From NCBI GenBank assembly GCA_932521035.1, contig OW051496.1, forward strand, positions 5,766,001 through 5,830,000: DNA of 64,000 nt, written 5' to 3'. Numbering within the stretch: position 1 is the first letter of the stretch; each line of letters starts with the position of its first letter. The stretch is from Oscheius dolichura. Lineage: Eukaryota; Nematoda; Chromadorea; Rhabditida; Rhabditidae. The notes beneath the pieces were generated by a model. That model was not told the DNA's origin. It was given only the letters and a program-made list of their open reading frames with translations, and searched no databases. Shown in pieces: positions 1-11,168 of this stretch. Made by a program: the position numbers and the translations under genes.

Positions 1-644
1 AGCGTGAATAGAAGAAAACCAACCGTAAAAATTTCTTCATTTTTTCAAAATTTCCTTTCTTTTTGGATATTAACTTGCCTTCTGGCTTGCTATGATGTTG
101 AACTATGCCATTATCATCAATAACATCTAGTAATTTTCGGAAAAACTGTTTCTGCACTTCCGATTCATCGTTTTCTCTTCCCTGATAATTGCTACTGTCG
201 TACTTCATTTTTTCAACAGTAGACGGTCTGAATAAGATACTTTTGACCGCTGAATCTCAACAAACAAAATTGCAGCTTGAAGTCGCTTGCGTTCCCATTC
301 GTTGGTAATGCTTGTTAGTGCCTCTACTTTGTTCTGTGTAATATGCTCGCCTAATAACTCGAGATTTCTGAAATCAGTTTTATATTAGCTAAAAAATTAC
401 ATACTTATATTCACTGTTCATATCCTGCAGGGATCCATCGACCTTTGTCATTGATTTTGCGGACCTTTGTTGCATTTTTGCCGTAAATGCAGCATCTTAT
501 TTTCTATTTTTAAACACTTACTTTCAAAACTCGAATTGCTGTCCTGTGATCACTTGCTGTGAGCTCGAGGACAAAAGGCTGTCCCATTGAGCGAAATTCA
601 AACGGGGACGGCCCATCACTAAGCGAACCGACTACTCCCGACAT
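1..644 (-). CDS. Unidentified protein, 5' part of a gene running off the left edge
   Basis: I read four exons with matching phases: 644-522 (ATG, then SGVVGSLSDGPSPFEF...), 424-405, 367-241 and 202 to the window edge. They are joined by GT-AG introns, the last one 38 nt. The encoded protein is charged and helical-looking. The middle part (NLELLGEHITQNKVEAL... then EWERKRLQAA) resembles a short coiled coil, and the last visible part is rich in Lys (KLISKKKGNFEKMKKF). I do not recognise the family. Without the 38-nt intron, exon 3 would end at a TGA about 40 nt further on; with it the frame stays open to position 1, so I favour the spliced form. The gene is head to head with the Rab6 exons and its ATG is about 70 nt from them. 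Confidence 0.5.
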
Positions 645-703
645 TAATTCCAGCACAATAAACTAATTTTTCTTGTGGAGAACACCAACAAGTTATTTCA
701 TGA

Positions 704-1433
<730 letters not shown>

Positions 1434-2619
1434 TTTTATCTTCATTTTCTGTGCTTTATGATACAGTGCAGAGAGCTTTGTGCAACTATTTATCATGGGA
1501 GTTTCTTTCTATGTGGTAAGCCTCCTATTCGCGGTATAATTTAATCTCTTTAATTAATCATTGGCGCGCTTCGCCTTATATTGCTCACTTTTTCCATACC
1601 CACGCGTTGTGTTTAGTCCCTGAATCTGTGGTCCCTAATCGGCAATGACTGTATCTCATTGTATTTTTTCATTAACCTTCATTGTAAATGTTTGTATTCC
1701 CATAATGAATTTACACCTACGAAAAGGATGAGCTTCTTCTATAAAACCGAGGCATCATATTCAGTGGTGCATATCCGAAAAGCGGAGGTAGGCATGGTGA
1801 ACGACCAAATCTGAATCACTAGCTGACTGATGGCGAAAGCTGTATTTACCTGCAAATGCATTGAGATTCTACACAAGAGAAGAGGGGTCCACAGTCTGCC
1901 GAGGAATGACAAGAAATATCTAGAATGGGGTTGGGAAATGAATTCGCTACTTACCTTCTTGCGCAGTGATACAAAGAAGACACAAGCAGATAACCAGCAT
2001 TGAACATGGAACCATCGATACCTATAAATAGTACGGAAACAGTGGCCAACCCTTGCTTTTATTGTCTGTTATACTATACACAAGGATGTTGCCTATAGAA
2101 TGAAAAAATGGACACGCCGTAGTTCTGATGAGTAGAATCGGAATGCAGCCTACGTGGTATTCCATTTCATTGCTTACTCTAATTGGTTTTGTTTGAAATT
2201 CGAGAAAGGTCAGATCTATAAAAATGTCGCGTTTCCCGTTTCCCCCTCAGCTATTTCAGTCTGCCTTCGCTTTTCCTCAAAACGGATTCACTTCCTTTTA
2301 TCGATATGAATACGGGACTGTGCGTGTTAGCGTGAATGACGTAGCCTTTTGTTTGACTGCTGACCGAGCTTCGAAAAGACAAATAGAAAAGAAAAAGAAC
2401 TGCCGGGTCAGGAGGGAGGGAAGGACCCGGGGATACTTTTAATCTAGCCTGGCAAAGAAATTAATATTTTTTACGCCCTCAAGCGAGGAATCTGCCGTAG
2501 AAGAAGTGTATTTACCCAAGAGAGATCGAATATTTACACCTTTATGTAGAATGTGTCTTTGAGGGGAAATAGAACACGTAGAAGTATCACACGAAGAGAT
2601 CAGAGGAGGCTGGACCCGG
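1434..2619. other. Intergenic, no gene recognised
   Basis: Rab6 3' flank followed by mixed sequence. Short open frames are present on both strands (for example around 2224-2442) but show no splice signals, domain or codon bias that I can support. Confidence 0.5.
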
Positions 2620-3360
2620 CTAGAGATCGTCGTTTCGACAGAACCGTTGGAGACAGGAGATGGAGCAGAAGAGGAAGATCAGGCCGCAGATGACGGCCGT
2701 CGGCACGATGAAGACCAGGTTGCCGGCCAGAGACGAGTCCTCCTCGTCGTCCACCGCGGTCCCGTCGTCCTCCTGGAATGGACTTGTCAACCCAGTGATT
2801 ATATTCGGGGCCTCTCCCCTGGGGTTTCAATTAATGGACTCGCCAAGAGTCGCGACAACCCGCAGAGAAGACCAATTTCCCGGGAGGAAATGAGGATTCA
2901 CGGGGTCATCACCCCAGCTTGGCACTTTATAACGGAGACAGGAATAGATGGACAAACCTGCTGGGGACACTGCCACCTCGGCATCATCAGGTCCTCTGAG
3001 TGGTGTTGGGTACAGGTGATTCGACATCTGAAGACGCTGATTCATCCGGTAATTAGGGGTTAGACAATAACAGCCATCTTGTGACTCATCCTCCCCCGCT
3101 GGTCAAAAACGGGGAGATAAGAGCTATTGGTCTCTTTTTACTGGGAAATGTTAGATTACTCGAACGAGAGACGGAAGAAATGAGAGCAGGTGATATTTTA
3201 TACGAGGGAGGAGGAAGAGGACTGACCGGCTCATACAGCTCTCCCGGGTGTCGAAGGTGTGGACGAAGGAGAGTTCCTGTGTCGGCCGGCCGTTGTGTGA
3301 CCGTGCGTTGACGAAGGCGGCCGTGGCCAGGAGCAGAATATAGAGGAAGGGCCTCCGCAT
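2620..3360 (-). CDS. Probable small single-pass membrane protein (model incomplete)
   Basis: Two pieces look coding on the minus strand. The ATG at 3360-3358 opens a typical signal peptide (MRRPFLYILLLATAAFVNA) followed by RSHNGRPTQELSFVHTFDT. Near 2780-2620 a second piece reads as an acidic stretch (DDGTAVDDEEDSS), a hydrophobic helix (GNLVFIVPTAVICGLIFLF) and a short Cys-containing cytoplasmic tail (SISCLQRFCRNDDL) before a TAG at 2622-2620. This would be a small type I membrane protein. I could not settle the exon(s) joining them: donors near 3245 and 3235 and an acceptor at about 2781 exist, but no combination is clearly in phase. No family recognised. Confidence 0.4.
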
Positions 3361-4959
3361 ACTGAAAGGAATACTCGGAATAGGGGATAAGCGAGGGGGA
3401 GAAGAGCCATGGAGTTGTATTTGTCTACAGCCAGCCATCCATTACGGGCGCCCCTTTGAACTCGGCATATGAAGCGGAAAAGAGAGCGAGGGCGAGAAGC
3501 GAACGGGCCAACTCCGACCGTCAGGACAATTACGAGCTGCTCGGATGAGGAATTGAGCCATTTTGGGGTCGTTTCCAGGGCAAAAACAGCAAATTGTCGT
3601 GTTTTTTGAAACTTAATAGAAGCGGAGTGGAGCCGGCCAGGTGAGGAGGAGGAGGCACTGCGCATATCGACAGGGATGAGGCTAATCCTGTTTAGATGAG
3701 GGGCTACACCTGGCCGAGGGGGCCAATCTGGCAGAAGCTGGAGGAGAGGGGCCTGGGAAAGGTAATCCTATCGGGGCAGCGGCTCGGATGACGCCGGGAA
3801 GAGCCTCCTCCGGCACATAAAAAGGGCCAGAAGACAGACAACTGTCCAGTCTTTTGATTGTCTTACGCTGCCAGTCCTCTTCCCCTAATTGCCGCATAAA
3901 TTTACACATCATTACGGTTGAAGGGACTTCCCCTCCGGGGCAGGGATAATCTCCCCCCTCACATTATGTTTTCGGCAACTATTAAAGGGCGGAAGCGTGG
4001 GAAGGAATGGACTATTCGTGACAGGACCCTATAAAGAGGAGGGGGAGTATCGGGAAACAAGAAGAGCCGCCGGTCATCGGATCCAGGAGGGAGGCCCGGG
4101 GCAAACATAACTTGCCAAAATGTTGCCGGAGGCATGAAATCAACAGCTGCTTTCTGATAGAGTGGCTGGTGGCGAGGCTAATCCCGCAGAGCATTAGACG
4201 GCATTAGGAAGTGGAAGGACACGAGGAGGAGACCCTCCAACAGGCATAATTTCATCTTCTCCCACTCGAGATCTCCCGGGAGAGAAGGTGTGAATGGCCG
4301 GCCGACAGACTACGCCTCCCCCTGGCAACCGGGGGCCCATTGTCTGGGGGCCTTTGGGGGGATAGGGAACGAAGCGAGGAAGATTAACTGGTTACTGGAC
4401 GGCTCATTTGGAATTCGGTCATGGAGGCAGTGTCATAAATGTGGAAATTGAGGGAACGGCCCCCGACTCCCCCCGAGAGAACCAGAGAGACATTGCTCAA
4501 AACGTAATCGGGTGCTAAGCAGGGGAACGGCCCTCCTGGGGGAAGGGGCTCGAAGACACATCTAAAAAACATGGAGGGGGCTACCATTCCGGCTGATAAT
4601 CGAAAGGGGGGCATTAGGGGTGGTAATTGGAAACTAGGAGGAGAAGAAGAAGTCAAAAGAGACTGCCAATGTCGGGGACAAAGGCCCCCTCTAACGACTT
4701 TCGGTGCGTCAGTTCCTAATTATATTGTGTGTCGAGTGAAACGGAGTTAGACTGGAATTAGGAGGCTGTACGCCGGCCGGCCGGAGACACACCCCACCCT
4801 GGTCACATAAATCCGTTCCTGGGCCGAGGATTGCCGGACAAAAAGTGACATTTCCCTCGAGAAACCAGAGAATTGGTGTACGAGGCGGGCAATGACAAGA
4901 AGAAGAATATATTTGGCTGTGTCAATAAATATGTGGATGAGAATAGACAGGAAGGCGGA
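3361..4959. other. GC-rich intergenic, no gene recognised
   Basis: Sequence with many GGGG/CCCC runs and GGCCGGCC-type palindromes (for example near 4770-4790). No splice-compatible coding structure seen on either strand. It probably holds the 3' flank of the guanylate cyclase gene and the 5' flank of the small membrane-protein gene. Confidence 0.45.
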
Positions 4960-7900
4960 TCACATGAGGGAGCAGGCCTTGGAACGGATGTGGTTCGTCT
5001 GGGGGTCGGCGCCCACTCCGTTCTCCTTGGAGGCCTTCTTCGCGTTGTGAGCCGCGTTGCCGTTCGTCTGCTCGGCCGCCAGCCCGCCCTCCTCCTGGTA
5101 GATGGACAGGTCGTGCAGCTCCATGTAGCCATCAATTGTCTGGTCCCCGGCTGTAAATATCCCCGTCTTTGATTGACGAATCACCCCACCTCGGGGCCGG
5201 GCACACAGCTCCCAGACACTTTTCCGGTCGTTCCTCTCCAAGAAATACGTGTACATTATGCCTTTTCCCTGGAACAGATTACTCTTTTTATAGAGAGGGA
5301 GAGTACCTTTATTTCGGTATTTCCTCGGTCGGCAAAGACATAGCTGGTATTGGAGCGGAGGCTGTTCGCCTTGGCCGTCTCTGAGACGTGGATCCGGCAC
5401 GGGATTCCACACGCCTCCATTTTGTTGGCCACGTTGACAGAATCCCCAAAGAGACAATATCTGGAAAACGCGTCAGTCCTCTATCCCTAGGGAAATACCT
5501 TGGCATCTTCATGCCGACGACCCCGGCGACCACCGGCCCCGAGTGGACTCCGATTCTAATCTTGATCGGCTTCCTCGTGATGGGAGACTGTACCAGCTTC
5601 GACTCCATCAGCATTCCTGACAATTCTCTCATTTCTGTCTCATCCCCTCGCTCACCAATAGACACGTTGAGGACCCTCTCGGCGTGGTTTTCGCAGGTCT
5701 CGGGCACCCCGCCCACCACCATGTACGCGTCTCCGATGGTCTCCACTTTGTAGACATCGTGCTGTAATAACAGAGAGGGTGTTTGAGAGACAACAACATA
5801 CCAATCCAATGAGTCTATCGAAACGGAGATAGAGGTCGTTGAGCAGGGTGACGACGTCGTAGGGAGTGCACATGGCACAGATGTTGGTGAATGTGACGAT
5901 GTCCGTGAAGAGGAGGGTACAGTCGGAGAAGTCGCTGGCCTCGATGACCCGGCCCTGCCGGAGGGAGTCCGCGATCGACGCCGGCATCAGCTCGCACAGC
6001 AGCTCGTCCGTCTTCTGCTTCTCTATCTCCAGCTCGTTCGCCATTTTCTTCAGATTTTTCGTGGTCTCCTCCAGTTTTCGGCTAAAATTGGTCAACTTCC
6101 CGTCTGATAATGATGTCTTACTTCAATTCGACTTGACTCATCCTCGATTGATTCAACATGATCAAGTCGCGTGTCCCGTCGTGCCTCTGCATGTCGCTGA
6201 TGTGGAGATTCCGCTCGATGAGTTCTCTGACCGTCGTCACATTGACGGAGGATATGTACAGAATGTATTTGCCATTGTCGATTATGATCATAGACCCTGA
6301 AAAGGACTCGTCGGTGCAATCTCCCCTCCATTCAGCCGCCCTTCCCTGCCCATGGCTGTCTTCCTCGCCGTCCTTCTTCTGGTAGTCGTCATCGCCGTTT
6401 TTATTTGTCTCTGTCTAATTGCTTTCACTTCCGGTAATCTTTCGCTCGTCCCTTGCTCATCTATCCTTTCAGTTTGCAAGTGTTGCTGGTCCAGAAGGAG
6501 CAGCACCAACAGGACTGCGAGAAAGCCGAGTGTGGGCAGGAGGCCCGTCCCAGTCTCTTCCCCCCGAGCGTCCACTGCCCCTCCTCTAGTCGAAGAATAT
6601 TCCTACGCCTACCGGGAGATTGTCCACACCCTTGTCTGACAAGTCCAATAAGATCAAACCTTTGAGGAGGATGGGCTTGACGTCCTCCCCCTGGTGGTGG
6701 ACCATGTCGCCGACGCTCTTGAGCCGGAAGACGAAGAGACTGTTCTTGAAGGTGAGGATGGACTCGTAGTTGAACGGCACCTATGACTTGCCCTGTCATC
6801 CCTCCTTCGAGCAGACATACCTCCGGATGGACGAGTTCGAGGATGTCCGTGACACGAGTCTCTTGCCTCTGGGCCAGTGGAAACGTCTTCTGGATGTAGC
6901 TGCCGAAATGTTCCAGGAAGAGGTCTCGGTCGAAGCAAATGTGGTAGGGAAAGGCCTCCGAGAAGTCGTCCGCGCGCATTTCATAGTTCGGCTGAATTGG
7001 TCACTTCGGCCGGAGGAGGGGCCACCTACCGGGTGGATGTCTATCTGCGACTCGCTCTTCGACGTGATCCCCTTCTGGGGGTGCATCGCCCCCGTGTCCA
7101 CCTGGCTGATGACGAACACCACGTGCTCCGTTACGAAAGCATCTGAACTAGTTGTTGCTCTATTTTTCGAGTAGGGCGGGTACCCAGATGTTCCTGTTTT
7201 CTCTCTTGCACTTTCATAATGACCTCTGAATCGTAAATACGCCGAGCCACCTCACGGACCACCCCTAAACAGAAGACGTGGACTGTTTGAAAGAGGGGAA
7301 TATGCCTTTGACAATGGGATACAGTCCGCTTCTCTTCGAGTAGTAATGGAGGAGGAGAGTGCCGTCCGGTTGGGCGTCGCATCGGAAGGAGGGTCCCCTA
7401 AGTTTTGTCTGGTAGACCACGTGGTCAATGAAGTAGTGAAGTGAATCCAACGAGTCCAAGAAGCCCTTAAAATCCATCTTCTGCCCCCATTCGATATCGT
7501 AACCCACCTCGAGGTCACTGGCCATGGCTCGGAGAAGCTCGTCCCAGCCAGTCTCCATTGTGAACTGGATCAGGAATCCTCCATATGCTTCCCAGACCTC
7601 TTCGATCGGAATACCTAAAGTCGTGGGTGAATAATTAATGAGATCTATATCTGCCGGCTAGAGACTATCAAACAGACCGATGATATTGGCCATCGCGTTG
7701 ACGAGGCGCATCGTCTCGTCGTCATTGTAGTAGTGACCGATCTCGTTCTCCGTGCCCTCCTCGAATTTGGCCATCTCCCTGAAATGTCTCGCCGTCATAG
7801 ATCATAAAATCTTTCATCACACCCTGTTAAATAAAACATGAGGTTTCATAGTAGCCTGCTTGATTTTCCTCTCGTTTTTATAGATTTTTGATCTTTGAAA

Positions 7901-8160
7901 TGGCTTATGGTGGGGCTGCGAAATGTGGGAGCCGAGGCCGCGACCCCAAACTCAGTGTTTCCCGACCTCATTTGCCCTGTCCCGACCAGACTTACACAAT
8001 CTTCTGCCACACCTCCTTGCCATACTTTCTGTTTACCAGCTGGCGAAAGCTCTCGTGGATCCAGCCAAACTGAAATTGAGCGTATCGGGGCTATTGTAGC
8101 CGGTGCCAGTGCAAGACAACAGTAAGGGGAAGAGGGCCACAAATCGATGTCACCTACCAT
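4960..8160 (-). CDS. Atypical soluble guanylate cyclase with C-terminal CaaX box
   Basis: Makes cGMP; haem-sensor type subunit. Order: H-NOB ([19 protein letters not shown]; proximal His at about residue 105 in LDSLH, and YxSxR as YYSKR), HNOBA/PAS ([18 protein letters not shown]...), signalling helix, then a class III cyclase domain ([57 protein letters not shown]). The metal Asp residues and the guanine-selecting Glu and Cys are present; the usual Arg in NxxxR is Lys (NVANK). The start is a coding exon consisting of ATG only (8160-8158), spliced to 8069. Several introns are 36-45 nt; 7507-7466 (42 nt) is stop-free and 3n, and 7305-7265 uses a GC donor. The protein ends in CSLM, a farnesylation-type CaaX box, as reported for the vertebrate beta-2 subunit. 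Nematode gcy-31 to gcy-37 are the nearest group I know. Confidence 0.93.
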
Positions 8161-8697
8161 GGCTGTCGAAGGCGAAATGACACGCTAGGGGGACGAGTTC
8201 CGGAGAATTATTTATTCATCTTCATCCAGGTGACAAAATACGAGGACGACGGACTGATAATGGAGGGAGAGGGACATCGGACACCCCAAGTGACTAATTG
8301 GCCCTTCTGCTGTCAACTCCCTCGGGGCGTACTCCCTCGAGGGCATTGTCCCCCTGCAAAATATACCTGGAAAGCCCTCATTTGCCCCTATACAATCCGG
8401 CTGCCAAACATGTCATTTTTGATAATTCGCAGCCCGTTCTCATCAAAATATTGATAGGCACCTGCCCTGTTCCCACTGTTCTCGTCTTGTTCGTGTCGCT
8501 TACATCTCAATCCTCGTCCCAATTGGGCTATTTCTGACTATCCCCCGTCTTCGCCCTCGTCCCATAACTTATTCAGGCCCCATCTCACATTTCTTCCGAT
8601 ACTGTTGGCTCCTTTCCGAGTCATCCACCCGGCCCAACATCCTCCCAATTCAATTTGCCGCCTCATCTCTCTTCAAAACTGACCCAGTCCATTTCAG
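8161..8697. other. Divergent intergenic region
   Basis: Lies between the divergent guanylate cyclase and the weak 8698 gene, so it should hold cyclase promoter sequence. I see no defined motif beyond a TTTCAG acceptor just before 8698. Confidence 0.4.
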
Positions 8698-10356
8698 ATG
8701 GAGGGCGATCCCCCGCTTCGAAATCTGGCGGTGCCGATCATCGACGGCATCATCCGCCAGGTGGATATGATGCGTCGTGTCTCGTTGATGTGAGTTCATT
8801 CTCTGTGTCTGCCAGTCGAGGAGGCCATGACATCACGAGAGAGGGTCCTTGACTCGTATCCCATTGCCCATAATTGTGTCGGTTTGTTGTTTCAATGGAT
8901 TCCAACGTGGCGTCAACTCTGGGAAAATAAGGTCCGGGATGTTGTGTGGCGGCGGCATTCGGACGTGGGAGAGTGGCCCGGCTGCCCCTCTGCTCACTTA
9001 TTAATAATCATTACATTTCTCCCTCTTTATCATTATCCCCTGTCCCCATCTGGCCGTTTCGGGCCGTCGTCTCCAGTGTTTCATGTCACTGACACACTCT
9101 GCCCTTCTCACGCAAAACCGATCGCATTTCCTTGTCGTGCAGGAGATTTCTCGCGAGGAGGTTCCCTGAGACTAGTCCACATTTCTAATAAGATCATCTC
9201 CGCCGGCCTCCTCTTCTCCTGAGACAATTTCTCCTCCCTAATGAGCGTCTCCTCCTTTTGAATGTTTCAGTCCTCTCCTTGGCGACATTTCCTCTCGTCT
9301 CCCACCATTTCCATAATATCGCTTCTGCCGCCTTCTGCCTCTCATTACGGCGGTAATTTTGCCGTTCCTCCTCCAGCATATTGTGTGTTTTGGCTGGCCA
9401 ATGAATTCTGGAACACTTTCGAGCCTCCCCCTCTTGACGGTCCCATCAGCCGTGTCAATGACTAAACACCCATATTTCGCAGACGCCCCCGAGCTGTCGA
9501 GATGTACCTCCTGAGGAAGCAACTCACCAGGAAGACGAGGTTTGGCTTCATGTCTCTTATCCCTCCGGACCCCTTGGTCCCGATGGCCCTCTCAGAGATT
9601 ACTGTAGCTTCCTCTCTGTTTCCGGGAGAACTCTAGAATTAGCGATGGATGGGCACGCACTTTGGGAAACAGACGACTTGTCCCCTCCGGTACAGTAAGC
9701 CCCGAAATTGGCGAGGCAGGTGTGCCCCCTCTTATCCGGGGGGCCGCTCTTTTGACTATCAATCGGTCTAATCCGAATCTCCCCCTCGAGGCTTCCTCAC
9801 TTAATACGAGGGGATTTTCGCGGTCTCACCCCTCCAACCAAGAATTTTTCAATGGATGGGCTAGTAGATGGGCAAGTCTATCCCATCATCACACTCGAAG
9901 ACCCCAATACCCGCATCCAGCTGCTATGTGCATGGTTCGACCTCGACATGTGAGTTTTGTTAGTCTAGTAAACAAGTTACTTTCATCCTCCCCCCGGCCA
10001 ATTACATGTCCCCCCTCCTCCCTCGCCGAGCGACTCCTCCGGGACTGTCCCTGCCCCCGAGATTGCTTCCATTCCGATAGAAAAATAAAGACGGTCGAGG
10101 TGATCATCACGGGCTAATTGGCAGATTAGAGATTCACGTGATGGCTCTCAAAGAAAGTTCACCTGAGGAAATTCTTGCACTGCTCGCTTGGATTAGCCGC
10201 CCTCATCTGCCTAATGACATTATGGACGGACTTCTGATATGTTTATTGCCCATGCCGCTTCGACCAGCCGAGGCACATGCCATCCATTCCTTTTACAGAC
10301 TCTTTGCCGCTTCCCTCAATCCCTCCCAGATTAACCTTCACGTCTGCAGTTTCTGA
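8698..10356 (+). CDS. Unidentified gene, tentative five-exon model
   Basis: ATG at 8698 directly follows CATTTCAG, a good trans-splice acceptor. Pieces that join in phase are: 8698 to about 8789 (EGDPPLRNLAVPIIDG...), about 9482-9539 after TTTCGCAG, about 9640-9692, about 9850-9951 (DGLVDGQVYPIITLED then RIQLLCAWFDLD), and about 10126-10356 (ILEIHVMALKESSPEEIL..., stop TGA 10354-10356). Each uses plausible GT-AG sites, and the last exon is open for about 76 codons. I recognise no domain, and the phase agreement could be chance over so many small exons. It is on the same strand as the GARNL3-like gene 0.8 kb downstream. Confidence 0.3.
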
Positions 10357-11168
10357 TCCTTGACGCGGGCACTACAGTCAGATATTATTGTCTGCTGGCT
10401 CTTCTAGTCTAGCTTATAGTCAGCTCAAAGGGGGATCCTTTTTGTCTTTGATAGACGATACAGTGATCAGCGTCACATCTTGAGTTTTAGTGGCGATCAT
10501 CTGCCAAAGTTTGGAAACCTAGGGCGATTTAGTCGGGGTGGCTCGTACATTTCCATTCGAAGCAGACAGTTCTTCGAGTAGTTTTCTGTCATATCTCAAG
10601 CGTAAGAGAGAGGATGTAAGGTGTCGTTTCGGTGGTGTCACGGCCGGCCTCTTTTGTTTTTACTCAATCGCTCCCGAAAGCATCAATTTATCGGGTTCAA
10701 AGCAGTCGTCAACGAGCTGTGACATTTTCATTATAGGGTGAGGTTCTTGGTCAACTAGCCCTCCCCAAACTATTTTCCATCCGACCCTATCCTGCCCCAG
10801 CCGTTTTCCGTATTTGTTTAGAGTCTCGGATGGAATGACATGTGATCTGGAGTTGCACAAAGCGAAAAGCCCATTATGTACGCTGCCTGTTCCCCGTTAG
10901 AAAACAGGAAAGGTCCGCCTGCCCCCGGGGGGAAGGTCACGGCGCCGGCGGGGCAGGGCCTCCTTGGGTCTCCGCGCGTCATCGAGAACTACTAATTTGT
11001 GGCCGTCTTCCAATTGCCACGAAAACGTCCTATTTGACCTCTTCCCTGCTATTCTCTTTGTGTGTGTGTGGATCACCTGCGTCACTAAGCCGAAGTGAAG
11101 CCGGAGTGGGCGGGGTCACGGCGAGGCTTGCTATCAGATGATAACTTTGCCTCGTCCACCCGACGAGC
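10357..11168. other. Intergenic, no gene recognised
   Basis: No supported exon. A GC-rich patch near 10910-10985 contains CCCCCGGGGGG and is open in one plus frame but lacks splice signals. Confidence 0.4.

Noticed and set aside
4803-5172. Plus-strand and alternative minus-strand frames over the cyclase C-terminus
   Set aside because: Shadows of the guanylate cyclase exons, whose family motifs fix the true frame.
6304-6657. Extra cyclase exon inside the 350-nt intron
   Set aside because: Open frames there do not align with HNOBA and are not in phase;, while [12 protein letters not shown] joins cleanly across the whole intron.
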